DNA of 22,143 nucleotides, taken from the NCBI GenBank assembly GCA_018665625.1, contig JABJCF010000442.1:1-22143 (forward strand), written 5' to 3'. This document shows positions 7,229 to 14,792 of this stretch, in pieces. How positions within the stretch are numbered: the stretch's first letter is position 1; every line of letters begins with the position of its first letter. The notes beneath the pieces are model-generated. The model was given only the letters and a program-made list of their open reading frames with translations. It did no database searches and was not told the origin of the DNA. The position numbers were made by a program, and so were the translations under genes. Origin of the DNA: Nitrospina sp. (GTDB lineage Bacteria > Nitrospinota > Nitrospinia > Nitrospinales > VA-1).

Positions 7229-7257
7229 TTGACTCCCTAAATGATTAAATAGATAAT
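7229..7257 (+). promoter_or_regulatory. Sigma-70 promoter of the riboswitch operon
   Basis: TTGACT (7229-7234), a 17-base spacer and GATAAT (7252-7257) fit the sigma-70 consensus at five of six positions in each box with ideal spacing. The predicted start near 7264 falls a few bases before the first paired segment of the cobalamin aptamer, which supports the assignment independently. Confidence 0.75.
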
Positions 7258-7263
7258 TACCGA

Positions 7264-7511
7264 AGCTTTTCAGGTTTTTTGAAGGAGTTTTTTCTTTCAA
7301 AAAATAAAAGGGAAGGTTGTGAAAATCAACCACGGTCCCGCCGCTGTGAGCGTGACGAAATCTGCATAAAACCACTGACGTTTGTTGGGAAGGTGCAGAA
7401 AGTAGGATGATCGCGAGTCAGAAGACCTGCCTGAGACAATAATGGTGTCGCCTTTCGTGGAATAAAGGTGTTGTCCAGAACAGTGTTGATGAAGTAAATC
7501 AGGGTGCAATC
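7264..7511 (+). promoter_or_regulatory. Cobalamin (B12) riboswitch aptamer
   Basis: All main sequence marks of the cobalamin aptamer are present in order: CAGGT (7271-7275), able to pair with ACCTG (7425-7429) to close the aptamer; a side hairpin TTTTTTGAA with TTCAAAAAA; the AAAAGGGAA stretch at 7306-7314; GGTTGTGAAAATCAACC (7315-7331); the GGTCCCGCCGCTGTGA core (7334-7349); and the B12 box AGTCAGAAGACCTGCC at 7417-7432. A 3' extension follows that can fold GACAA (about 7435) with TTGTC (about 7475). It leads directly into an intrinsic terminator, so bound adenosylcobalamin or a related corrinoid should lower expression of the receptor operon. GTTGAT (7485-7490) can pair with ATCAAC (7509-7514) and may act as antiterminator. 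Confidence 0.95.
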
Positions 7512-7547
7512 AACCTCAGTCCTCAATTGGAGGAGTGGGGTTTTTTT
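7512..7547 (+). terminator. Riboswitch expression-platform terminator
   Basis: A 13-bp stem (7512-7524 with 7530-7542, loop AATTG) contains one G-U wobble and one G-G mismatch and is followed by seven Ts. It stands between the B12 aptamer and the receptor gene, so it is the expected off-switch. A near-identical element sits inverted at 6992-7026. Confidence 0.85.
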
Positions 7548-7612
7548 ATGCCCGATTTTCATAGAATTAGATAAAAGTTGGAATGAAGTGTTTTGTTAAA
7601 TTCAGGAATATT

Positions 7613-9820
7613 ATGAAAAATAGCTTCTTAATCTCAATAACAGCATTTGCGGTAATATTGTTTTCGCTTTCTGCTGGCGAAGCCCAAGAGAGATTAAAGA
7701 GTGAAGAAGATAAAACGCCTCCTACATCCGTTATTGAGTTGGATGAATTACTGGTTTTTCCTAGCGTATTAAATTTCGATTTTTCTTCCGATACAGGTAG
7801 TCGCTTAGATCTTCCTGCTTTTGAAACTCCCGCTTCTATAACGGTTATCAACAATACAGAATTAAAAAATGGGGGATATCAGGAAGTGGGGAAGGCTCTC
7901 GAACGATCACCCGGCTTCATCTGGGGAAATCCCCCCGCAGAGCCCGCCAATTATTCAATGCGTGGATTTACCTCCAATCAGGTCATGATCCAGCGTGACG
8001 GTATCTGGCTTGGTCCTGCTTTAATAACCGGGAGGCCTCAGAATGGTTTTAATCTGGATCGAATTGAAGTTCTTAAAGGTCCTGCATCTGTCTTGCATGG
8101 CCAGGGAGCCATTGGCGGGACTTTAAATATGATCACCAAAAAACCTGAAACCAGCAGCAAAAGCACCTATGAGTTTTTAAGTTCATACGGACGGTATGAC
8201 TCGGTCAAGGTTGGCTTTGGGACTGGAGGCCAAATTAATGAAAATTTGTGGTTTCGGTTTGATGGCAGTGAATACAGTTCCGACGGGTACGTTGATAATG
8301 CAGACCCGAAGTCCAGAAACTTCATTGGTTCGTTGTTATGGAAACCAAATGACCAATTGGGTGTCACCTGGGGGGTTGATTATCTGGAAGACAAGCTACA
8401 AAACTATTGGGGAACCCCAATTGTTACAGAAGGCTTTGCCACCCAGCCTCTTGACGGAGTGGTCGCAGGAACGGTGTCAGGAGGAGGAGCGGCTATCGAC
8501 GAGCGCATGCGTTTTGTCAATTATAATATTCCTGATGAAAGAGCAAAATCTTTTCAAATTTTGACAACGATGGAAGTGAATTGGAAGCACAGCAACAACC
8601 TCTCGTTTAGTAATTACACTTATTTTTTACATGCTGATCGCGAATGGCGGAACGCTGAAAACTTTACCTTTGATGCAGCGGCAAGCATGATTAACCGCGA
8701 TCGTTTTTTTGTTGCCCATTTGCAAAATACAGTGGGTAATAGATTGAGCGGTAAATATAAAAACACCATTGCAGGAATGGAAAACCAATCCCTGTTAGGG
8801 GTTGATACAAGCTATGTGGATTTTGAAAGAAAAACCGTGCCAGCTAAAGCTGGGGGCCTGACAGGGGATGTGGTCGCCCCCTTTGCGCCTACTGGAGGAA
8901 ACTTTGGGGGTAATCCCACTCCCAACAGTGTTAGTGTTTTTAGACTTAACCCAACCACGGTCACTACGGTTTCGACATTTTTTGAAGACACTTTAAAAGT
9001 TAATCCCCAATTAAGGCTGGTGGTAGGGTTGCGGCAAGACCATATAGAACTCAACCGGCTTAACAATGACGAATTCGCTGATGGTTTTTTCGAACGAACG
9101 TTTAATGAAATTAGTTGGCGAGTCGGTGTTGTTTACGAAATTGCCCCATCCACGAATATTTATGCCCAAATTAGTTCAGGTGCTGACCCATTGGGCTCAG
9201 ATGTTTTTCTGGTTAACAGCAACGAGGATTTTGATCTTTCTCAGTCTCAGCAATGGGAAGCAGGAATAAAATCCCGATTCATGGATGGTAAGGGGGAAAT
9301 GACCTTAGCCTTCTTTCATATTGAAAGACAAAATATCTTGATTAAAGATAGCTCTGATAGTGTGATAAATAATGAAGGAGGTCAGAGGTCCACCGGGTTT
9401 GAATTTGAAGGTTCTCTTTTAGTGACACCCAAATGGCGTGTGGGGGGTAACACCGCTTTTACCCATGCAGAGTTTGGTATTTTTGATACAGTCTCCGGCA
9501 ATACTCCTGCTAATGTTCCAGAATGGGTAGTGAATGCTTGGACAACCTATTCTAATATTGCCGGTCTTCCCATAGATGTTGGGGGTAGTTTTCGCTTTGT
9601 CGATGATCGATTTAATACCAGATTTAATAATTTGGAAATGTTGGCATATAAAACAGTAGACCTTCACGCCACTTACAAAAGAGGAAAAGGACGATTTACG
9701 GCAAGACTGACCAATCTTTTTGATGAAGCCTATGCCCTTTGGGGTGATGAGTTTTATGCCAATCAGCTGATTCTTGGTTCACCCCGAGCTTTTGAAATTA
9801 GCGCTCAATTTGATTTTTGA
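7613..9820 (+). CDS. TonB-dependent outer-membrane receptor under cobalamin riboswitch control
   Basis: A 735-residue outer-membrane receptor. The start is the ATG at 7613, with AGGA five bases upstream and a clean signal peptide (MKNSFLISITAFAVILFSLS, cleavage near GEAQ); an in-frame ATG at 7583 has no usable ribosome site. After the signal, ELDELLVF may be the TonB box. The plug domain follows (about residues 55-180) with PASITVINNTEL, NYSMRGFTSNQVMIQRDG and RIEVLKGPASVLHGQGAIGG. The remainder is beta-barrel, with siderophore-receptor features such as FEDTLKVNPQLRLVVGLRQD, and ends in the terminal Phe (AQFDF) needed for assembly. The sequence style is closer to FhuE/ferrichrome-type receptors than to BtuB, yet the B12 riboswitch argues for a corrinoid or cobalt-chelate substrate. 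It is the first gene of a four-gene operon. Confidence 0.92.
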   Translation: MKNSFLISITAFAVILFSLSAGEAQERLKSEEDKTPPTSVIELDELLVFPSVLNFDFSSDTGSRLDLPAFETPASITVINNTELKNGGYQEVGKALERSPGFIWGNPPAEPANYSMRGFTSNQVMIQRDGIWLGPALITGRPQNGFNLDRIEVLKGPASVLHGQGAIGGTLNMITKKPETSSKSTYEFLSSYGRYDSVKVGFGTGGQINENLWFRFDGSEYSSDGYVDNADPKSRNFIGSLLWKPNDQLGVTWGVDYLEDKLQNYWGTPIVTEGFATQPLDGVVAGTVSGGGAAIDERMRFVNYNIPDERAKSFQILTTMEVNWKHSNNLSFSNYTYFLHADREWRNAENFTFDAAASMINRDRFFVAHLQNTVGNRLSGKYKNTIAGMENQSLLGVDTSYVDFERKTVPAKAGGLTGDVVAPFAPTGGNFGGNPTPNSVSVFRLNPTTVTTVSTFFEDTLKVNPQLRLVVGLRQDHIELNRLNNDEFADGFFERTFNEISWRVGVVYEIAPSTNIYAQISSGADPLGSDVFLVNSNEDFDLSQSQQWEAGIKSRFMDGKGEMTLAFFHIERQNILIKDSSDSVINNEGGQRSTGFEFEGSLLVTPKWRVGGNTAFTHAEFGIFDTVSGNTPANVPEWVVNAWTTYSNIAGLPIDVGGSFRFVDDRFNTRFNNLEMLAYKTVDLHATYKRGKGRFTARLTNLFDEAYALWGDEFYANQLILGSPRAFEISAQFDF

Positions 9821-9839
9821 TTAACAGGAGAATACCTCT

Positions 9840-11279
9840 ATGCGTTTTTTAACGCTGGCTCACCGCTGGATGGGGGTTGCCTTATGTTTATTTTTTGCGT
9901 GTTGGTTTATAAGTGGCGCGGTACTCATCTATCACCCCTTCCCATCTCTATCAACCACAGAAAAGCTTAAACATAGCCAACATATTGACCTCAACAAGGT
10001 AACCGTTTCACCAAAAGAGGCCGTCAGGATCGTTGGGAATAATGAGTTGGACCGGTTGAGGTTGATAGATCTTGAAGGACAACCGGTTTACGTCTTTCAC
10101 ACCCTTAAAAATAAAATACAAGCGTTGGACGCGCAAAGTGGCAAACCTATCAACCCACTGCAAAATATAATTGCTAGAAAAATTGCGGAACAATTTTTCG
10201 GATTATCTGCTTTAAAGGTCGAGGGTCCGCTGGATTACGATCAGTGGATTGTGCCAAATCGCTATGACCCTTACCGTCCGTTTTATCGTGTCTCCTTCAA
10301 CGATAAAAAAGCAACAGTGTTATATGTTTCGTCGCATACAGGGGAAGTTTTACAAAAAACGGAAGGAAGTCAACGAGCCTGGAACTATATTGGGGCCGTT
10401 GTTCACTGGATATACCCAACAGTTTTAAGAAAAAACTGGGCCTTATGGGATCAAAGCGTCTGGTGGCTTTCCCTGGTTGCAATGGTAACAACCTTAGCGG
10501 GTATGATTCTGGGGGTAACTAATTTACGTAGTAACCCGGAGGGAAATCAGAAAGAATTTACCACCCCTTATAAGGGGTGGTTGCGCTACCACCATATTAT
10601 GGGATTGTTCTCAGGAATATTTGTTTTGACATGGATATTTAGTGGCTGGCTTTCTATGGATCATGGGAGATTTTTTTCAAAACCAAATCCAGAACCAGAC
10701 AGAATAAAAAAAATTCGTTCTATACCGCTAAAACAAGCAGTACAAACTATTTCCCTGATAGCTTTGCAATCGCTGGACAACTTCAGTGAAATTGAGTTTT
10801 TTGCCCTGGGTGGCAAACCATTCGTGCTGGCGAAAAACTCAAAGGAAATGAAGTTATTTAAGCCGTCAAACAAAAATAAATTATTTTCTACCACACTCTC
10901 AGAATCTGAAATTGTAAATGCCGTTAAGAAAGCATGGCCAGGAGTGGAAGTACAAGCAACCGAGCAACCCACCGAGTCCGATTTCTATGGGAATCTCCGT
11001 GAAGGGTCCCTCCCCCAAAAAACTTTAAGGGTTATTCTGAATAATCCAATTAAAACCTGGGTGCATGTCAATATGGAATCGGGGCAAATCGTATCGGTTA
11101 TGGATAGAAGTCGACGTCAGTATCGCTGGTTATTTAATGGTTTGCATAGTTTAGACTTCCCGGGTCTCGCAAACAGGAGGCCCGCCTGGGATATTTTAAT
11201 AATATTTCTTCTTGGGTGCGGATTTTTATTTAGCATTACCAGTATCAGGATTGGAATGAAGCGACTTTTTAAACATTGA
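9840..11279 (+). CDS. PepSY-domain inner-membrane protein (PiuB/FpvG-like)
   Basis: A 479-residue membrane protein, 19 bp after the receptor gene, with AGGAG ahead of the ATG. Four transmembrane helices are visible: about residues 10-31 (after LTLAHRWMGV), 203-226, 248-271 (after RYHHIMGLFSG) and 450-470. Between them lie two large periplasmic parts with PepSY-like pattern, for example VSPKEAVRIV...QPVYVF and LYVSSHTGEVLQKTEGSQRAWNYIGAVVHWIYP. The C-terminal NGLHSLDF...RRPAWDILIIFLLGCG is typical of the PepSY-associated family. Relatives next to siderophore receptors, such as FpvG, take part in reductive release of iron; His residues on the helices could carry haem. Here a role in reducing a cobalt complex is inference from the riboswitch context. 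Confidence 0.8.
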   Translation: MRFLTLAHRWMGVALCLFFACWFISGAVLIYHPFPSLSTTEKLKHSQHIDLNKVTVSPKEAVRIVGNNELDRLRLIDLEGQPVYVFHTLKNKIQALDAQSGKPINPLQNIIARKIAEQFFGLSALKVEGPLDYDQWIVPNRYDPYRPFYRVSFNDKKATVLYVSSHTGEVLQKTEGSQRAWNYIGAVVHWIYPTVLRKNWALWDQSVWWLSLVAMVTTLAGMILGVTNLRSNPEGNQKEFTTPYKGWLRYHHIMGLFSGIFVLTWIFSGWLSMDHGRFFSKPNPEPDRIKKIRSIPLKQAVQTISLIALQSLDNFSEIEFFALGGKPFVLAKNSKEMKLFKPSNKNKLFSTTLSESEIVNAVKKAWPGVEVQATEQPTESDFYGNLREGSLPQKTLRVILNNPIKTWVHVNMESGQIVSVMDRSRRQYRWLFNGLHSLDFPGLANRRPAWDILIIFLLGCGFLFSITSIRIGMKRLFKH

Positions 11280-11330
11280 TATAAAATGACGCCATCTTAA
11301 AAACCTTGGATTCATTTTGTGGCCGGATGA

Positions 11331-12413
11331 ATGAAACTTAGAATAAACAAAAATATATTTTTTCAAAAAGCATTTATCTTCTCCCTCATTGCGCATGGGG
11401 CTGGCTTATACTTATTTACACTTTGGGTGCCTTCGCAGAATCCACTTGCATCAGAAACAAAGCCAATCCAAATAAAAAATATTATTTTTAATCCGGTGTC
11501 TGATCCGAAAAAAATAAAACCCTTGCAACCCTCAACCCCAATCTTTAACAAGTATCGCAGGCCTTTGCCGACAGCTCCAAGTCCAAGACAGTTTAAAAAT
11601 TCTGTGGCAGCGGTAACTCTGCCTGTCCCTATTGAAGATAGAACAAAAGAAAATATAGATCGCGAACCTCATCCTATGGCGCAGCCATTCAAAGTCGCCA
11701 AGCTCATTGCTCTTCCCCAACCTAAACCTTCAACTTTTCAAGTGGGGTTGCAACTTCAAAATATCCGCCAACCTGGCTCCTCCCCGGTTCGTTCTATTGA
11801 AAGAATTTCATATAATAACAACTCATTGCATAAGCCTACCTTAGTAAATTTATCGCAACGGTTTAATTCTATTCCTACTCCAACATCGCAATTAAAAATT
11901 AGGAGCTTACCTGCACAAGATAATTTCAAAGCAATATCTCCAATCCATAAAGTAGAAAGCAAAATACAAAAAACTCCTTTCAGGCAAATTTTTCCCGTAC
12001 GGGTTGCTTCTATACCATCCAGCTTTACAAATACGCCTCAAAGTGGAGACCAACCTGCCACCAATACTCCTGAAAAAAGTAAAACTGCTCTAGATTCTCC
12101 TGGAAAAGATTTGGGATATTTAAGGGCTGGGTTTTCTTCCGATGTAAGAGGGAAAATTGCTGTTGCCAAATATTATCCTGGGTTAGCGCGAAAAAAAGGA
12201 TGGGAGGGAAAACCGGTTATAGAATTCCAGATAGGAAGAAACGGTGAATTGCTGGATTATTCAATTGCTGTCTCTTCATCACACGAGATTCTCGATCTTG
12301 CAGCCTTGGATGCTGTAAAAAAAGCGAGCCCGTATCCTAAAATCCCGAAACCCCTGCAAACAGAATCTATTAGATTCAAACTACCCATTTCATTTAAGCT
12401 TAGCGAGCCATGA
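11331..12413 (+). CDS. tonB: TonB energy-transducing protein
   Basis: TonB links the inner-membrane proton motive force to the outer-membrane receptor. Architecture is typical: a short cytoplasmic N-terminus, one membrane anchor (about residues 14-32, FIFSLIAHGAGLYLFTLWV, with the conserved His in the helix), a long Pro/Lys/Gln-rich periplasmic linker (about 40-265) and a C-terminal TonB domain (about 270-355) with AKYYPGLARKKGWEGKPVIEF, the SS pair before HEILDLAALDAVKKASPYPKIP, and a final beta-strand. It is 360 residues, longer than enteric TonB because of the linker. No exbB or exbD lies in the window. The ribosome site is weak. The stop overlaps the next gene as ATGA. Being in the receptor operon, it probably serves that receptor. 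Confidence 0.9.
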   Translation: MKLRINKNIFFQKAFIFSLIAHGAGLYLFTLWVPSQNPLASETKPIQIKNIIFNPVSDPKKIKPLQPSTPIFNKYRRPLPTAPSPRQFKNSVAAVTLPVPIEDRTKENIDREPHPMAQPFKVAKLIALPQPKPSTFQVGLQLQNIRQPGSSPVRSIERISYNNNSLHKPTLVNLSQRFNSIPTPTSQLKIRSLPAQDNFKAISPIHKVESKIQKTPFRQIFPVRVASIPSSFTNTPQSGDQPATNTPEKSKTALDSPGKDLGYLRAGFSSDVRGKIAVAKYYPGLARKKGWEGKPVIEFQIGRNGELLDYSIAVSSSHEILDLAALDAVKKASPYPKIPKPLQTESIRFKLPISFKLSEP

Positions 12414-13132
12414 TAACAACCATATACAGAACAGCTTTGTTACTTGTAATGCTCTGCACTGTTGCCCAAGCAGCGGTGGTGGAACTTGACAGTGACTTTG
12501 ATGGCAAACCCGATCAATGGCACCATAAAAAGGATGATGGGGATCTAGAAAAAATGGAGTTCGACAAAAATGGTGATGGGAAAGTCGATCAGATCGAAAT
12601 CTATGATGAAGGCAGCAAACCTTCGCGCGTCAAACTTGACCGCAATTTTGATGGGACTTTTGACCAGATCCAATACTATTCCAAGGATTTTCTGCTGACT
12701 AAAATTGAAAAGGACTCCCAATTTTCAGGGATAATGGATTGGCATGAGTTTTATGATTCTGATAATAAAGTTTCACGTTTGGAAATAGATCAAAATGGAA
12801 ACGGCAAAATAGATGTATTTCAATATTTTTCTGAAAACGGGAAATTATTAAAAATTGAATTTGATACATCCCATGATGGAAACATTGATCGATGGGAAAA
12901 TTTTGGAAAGAATGAAAACCTGCAATCTGTTGCCTTTGATACCAATTCTGATGGAAACCCCGACCAATGGCAGTATTTTGAAAATTCTACACTACTGCAA
13001 AAAGTAGAGCATGACAGTAATTACGATGGAAAAATTGATAGGTGGGAATATTTCAATGCTTCAGGAAAAGTTGAAAAAACTGAACTCGACCGTAATTACG
13101 ATGGCAAGGTGGATTTAGTTAAAAAAGAGTAA
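12410..13132 (+). CDS. Secreted protein of nine 25-residue D-x-D-x-D-G repeats, coupled to tonB
   Basis: A 240-residue protein with a signal peptide (cleavage probably after AQA, about residue 21). The rest consists of Ca-binding-like loops: DSDFDGKPD at residue 27, DKNGDGKVD at 52, and so on to DRNYDGKVD at 227. Each loop is followed by an aromatic strand such as QWQYFENS and a K-x-E/K-x-D lead into the next loop. The pattern recalls EF-hand/dockerin and thrombospondin type 3 loops, so calcium binding is likely, but no named family is claimed. The start overlaps the tonB stop by 4 bp, so the two proteins are probably made together. It is the last gene of the riboswitch operon. I do not recognise an orthologue of known function. 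Confidence 0.75.
   Translation: MITTIYRTALLLVMLCTVAQAAVVELDSDFDGKPDQWHHKKDDGDLEKMEFDKNGDGKVDQIEIYDEGSKPSRVKLDRNFDGTFDQIQYYSKDFLLTKIEKDSQFSGIMDWHEFYDSDNKVSRLEIDQNGNGKIDVFQYFSENGKLLKIEFDTSHDGNIDRWENFGKNENLQSVAFDTNSDGNPDQWQYFENSTLLQKVEHDSNYDGKIDRWEYFNASGKVEKTELDRNYDGKVDLVKKE
12488..13114 (+). repeat. Nine in-frame 75-bp repeats encoding D-x-D-x-D-G loops
   Basis: The first Asp of each loop falls at residues 27, 52, 77, 102, 127, 152, 177, 202 and 227 of the host protein: an exact 25-residue (75-bp) period with no insertion or deletion. Codons differ between copies, so the array is old rather than freshly expanded. The fourth copy (DSQFSGIMD) has lost one acidic ligand. Confidence 0.85.
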
Positions 13133-13318
13133 GTAAATTGAACCTGATTACACCTGCCCCACTCATTCAGATTTCTCGCCCTCATATATCCTTATTTATG
13201 GCTGGGAATTATTTACCCAATATCGAAAAACCCGGCCAAATTTTCCCCTTTAATCCAGCTTTTTTCATCCCGCCCCCCATAAACCTCTGAAATTTGCCCA
13301 ATTGAAGCCCCCTCAAAT

Positions 13319-13335
13319 TTGGCATGCAAGTTGCT
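13319..13335 (+). promoter_or_regulatory. Sigma-54 type promoter ahead of the TPR gene
   Basis: TTGGCATG, four bases, then TTGCT fits the YTGGCACG-N4-TTGCW consensus with a single change. The GG and GC pairs are exactly 12 bases apart, as sigma-54 requires. Transcription would start near 13346, about 45 bases before the TPR start codon. The remainder of the 258-bp gap (13133-13390) shows no gene; I could not identify an enhancer-binding site. Confidence 0.65.
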
Positions 13336-13390
13336 ATTACCATCCATAAGATGCGTGAAAGAATAACTACCATTACAAAGGGGCAAGGAA

Positions 13391-13663
13391 ATGACTTCGA
13401 TCGATGAAAAATTAATACAGTTAAATAAAGAAGTAGTTCAACTGTTTCAAAACAAGAAATATTCCGAAGCCATTGAGATTGGTGAGCAAGCCCTGGAATT
13501 TGGCAAAATAAAGTTAGGCCCCAAACATCCCAATACGATCACCGCCCTCAACAATCTTGCATTGCTGTACGACAGAATTGGAGATCACGCCCGTGCTGAA
13601 CCCTTGCGTCAATGGAACCAGCAACTATTTACAAATGAAACCTGGGAAACCCAGACTGCATAA
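13391..13663 (+). CDS. Small tetratricopeptide-repeat protein
   Basis: A 90-residue cytoplasmic protein preceded by an AAGGAA ribosome site. Residues about 5-72 form two helix pairs of the TPR type found in kinesin light chain-like proteins: KYSEAIEIGEQALEFGKIKLGPKHPNTITALNNLALLYDRIGDHARAEPL, where the LGPKHPNTITALNNLA linker is characteristic. There is no signal peptide or membrane segment. A single repeat unit of this kind normally appears in long arrays, so this free-standing form may dimerise or bind a partner; no partner is visible. It is alone on its strand, behind a sigma-54-like promoter, and converges with the next minus-strand gene. Confidence 0.8.
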   Translation: MTSIDEKLIQLNKEVVQLFQNKKYSEAIEIGEQALEFGKIKLGPKHPNTITALNNLALLYDRIGDHARAEPLRQWNQQLFTNETWETQTA

Positions 13664-13672
13664 AATAAGTGC

Positions 13673-13966
13673 TTAGAAAATTTTCGTTCTTAGTTTTGGT
13701 TTGGGTATTTGTATGTCCAAAGAAGTATCAGACCATTCACAATCTTCTGTTTGCTCTTCGAGCTTCTGATGCAATTCAATAATATTCATCCCATTTCTGT
13801 CATATTCCAACAGTTTTTCTTTTGATATAGAAATAGAACTTCGCTCGGTTTTTTCTACCGGTAGGCTTAGGTTTCCATCTTTATCAAACTCTCCATAGGT
13901 CTCGCATCTACTGATCAACTGCTTAAGAGTTTTTACGCTTCTTGTAATATTATTTTTTGAAATCAT
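13673..13966 (-). CDS. Hypothetical protein, last gene of a three-gene minus-strand unit
   Basis: A 97-residue soluble protein that I do not recognise. It has a basic N-terminus (MISKNNITRSVKTLKQLI), a Ser/Glu-rich middle with a predicted helix (SKEKLLEYDRNGMNIIELHQKLEEQ) and a basic end. No membrane segment or signal is visible. Its start overlaps the stop of the DUF5675-like gene by 4 bp (ATGA), which supports it being a real, translationally coupled gene. Confidence 0.6.
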   Translation of the reverse strand: MISKNNITRSVKTLKQLISRCETYGEFDKDGNLSLPVEKTERSSISISKEKLLEYDRNGMNIIELHQKLEEQTEDCEWSDTSLDIQIPKPKLRTKIF

Positions 13967-14424
13967 AATTGACCCGCCCTATCTTTATCGAAATACTCGA
14001 TCTCTAAATCCCCTTGTTTTGCAGCGTCTATGACTTTGGAGTAAAGTTTCTTATAGGCCAAGCGGCTCGACTGAATTGACATATCTCCCTGCCCTGCCCA
14101 GGCTCCCTTCCCCACCAGTAAACAGCCAGCGGTATCTTCGTCGGTATTACCAACGTGTATCAGAATATATTCAAATCCGGGAACATCCTGCACGTGCAAC
14201 ATGCCCTGGTGGATATCCGCATACTTTTGACTGTATTTTGCATGAAATCCTCCGGTTTTGCGGATACCTACTTTATAAGTTCCCGAGGGAATTCGGGTTT
14301 CTGAAACCACCTTATCTTGCCTATACTCATCCTCAAGACCGAAGCATTGAAAAACTCCATCAAGATAAATAGTGCTGATCGTAGTATCATTGTCGCTGGT
14401 AAAGCGCTCAACTAATAACTTCAT
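13963..14424 (-). CDS. DUF5675-like protein
   Basis: A 153-residue protein preceded by an AGGA site. It follows the DUF5675 pattern: an N-terminal LLVERFTSDNDTTIST-type strand, GLEDEYR, TRIPSGTYKV, then VPGFEYILIHVGNTDEDTAGCLLVG. The H-x-G-N-x4-D-T-x-G-C stretch (about residues 90-101) recalls the His/Cys arrangement of L,D-transpeptidases, so a cell-wall or lysis-related role is possible but unproven. The family often occurs in phages and mobile regions; here the neighbours are a small lipoprotein (12 bp upstream) and an overlapping unknown gene, and I see no phage structural genes. The family call is moderately sure; the function is unknown. Confidence 0.75.
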   Translation of the reverse strand: MKLLVERFTSDNDTTISTIYLDGVFQCFGLEDEYRQDKVVSETRIPSGTYKVGIRKTGGFHAKYSQKYADIHQGMLHVQDVPGFEYILIHVGNTDEDTAGCLLVGKGAWAGQGDMSIQSSRLAYKKLYSKVIDAAKQGDLEIEYFDKDRAGQL

Positions 14425-14436
14425 TTCGTCCTATTT

Positions 14437-14634
14437 TTACAGCTCTTCGCGTTTTTTTTGATACTGGTCGAAATTCTCTTTTTCCGAGCAAGTAATAGTG
14501 GGATCATTGCGGCATTGATTCTTCTGATATTCCTGATTCATCCCATACAAGAATCGCTCTAAGGAAAAAGAGTCTCCAGCACAGCCAGAAAACAGTAGAG
14601 CTAAAACAATTAATAAAAGTGTCCTTCGTATCAT
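14437..14634 (-). CDS. Small lipoprotein
   Basis: A 65-residue protein with a classic lipoprotein signal: MIRR, a run of Leu/Ile/Val/Ala, then LLFSGC with the lipid-anchored Cys at residue 18. The mature part is about 48 residues, hydrophilic, Gln/Glu/Lys-rich, with two more Cys (NQC and TITC) nine residues apart that could form a disulfide. No known family recognised. It is the first gene of the minus-strand unit with the DUF5675-like protein, so the two may act together at the envelope. Confidence 0.65.
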   Translation of the reverse strand: MIRRTLLLIVLALLFSGCAGDSFSLERFLYGMNQEYQKNQCRNDPTITCSEKENFDQYQKKREEL

Positions 14635-14727
14635 TTTTCTAAATATTCATTACAGTTGGCCTATAGTTTCTCATCTACCCTTATATTTATCAACTAAGTG
14701 CTAAAAGTCTCATTTTCAAACTGAGTT

Positions 14728-14756
14728 TTGACATACGCAGGGGGGAGTACTATCAT
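14728..14756 (+). promoter_or_regulatory. Sigma-70 promoter of the parvulin-rhodanese gene
   Basis: TTGACA (14728-14733) matches the -35 consensus fully; after 17 bases comes TATCAT (14751-14756), four of six for the -10 box. The start would be near 14763, about 30 bases before the ATG, which has a GGGAG ribosome site. The promoter probably serves this gene and the two ABC ATPase genes after it. Confidence 0.7.
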
Positions 14757-14792
14757 AAAGCCTTCTAAAACAGGAACCGGGAGATAAGACAT

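Noticed and set aside
7031..7260. A second cobalamin riboswitch on the minus strand for the cbi operon
   Set aside because: I read the reverse complement for the B12 box and the GCCGCTGT core and found neither; only the terminator part is duplicated.
7297..7562. Two minus-strand open frames of 70-78 codons opposite the riboswitch
   Set aside because: They lie wholly over conserved riboswitch structure and show no protein-like pattern or ribosome site.
12488..13114. Possible CRISPR or DNA-level tandem repeat
   Set aside because: The 75-bp period is in frame, coding, and diverged at the codon level; it is a protein repeat.
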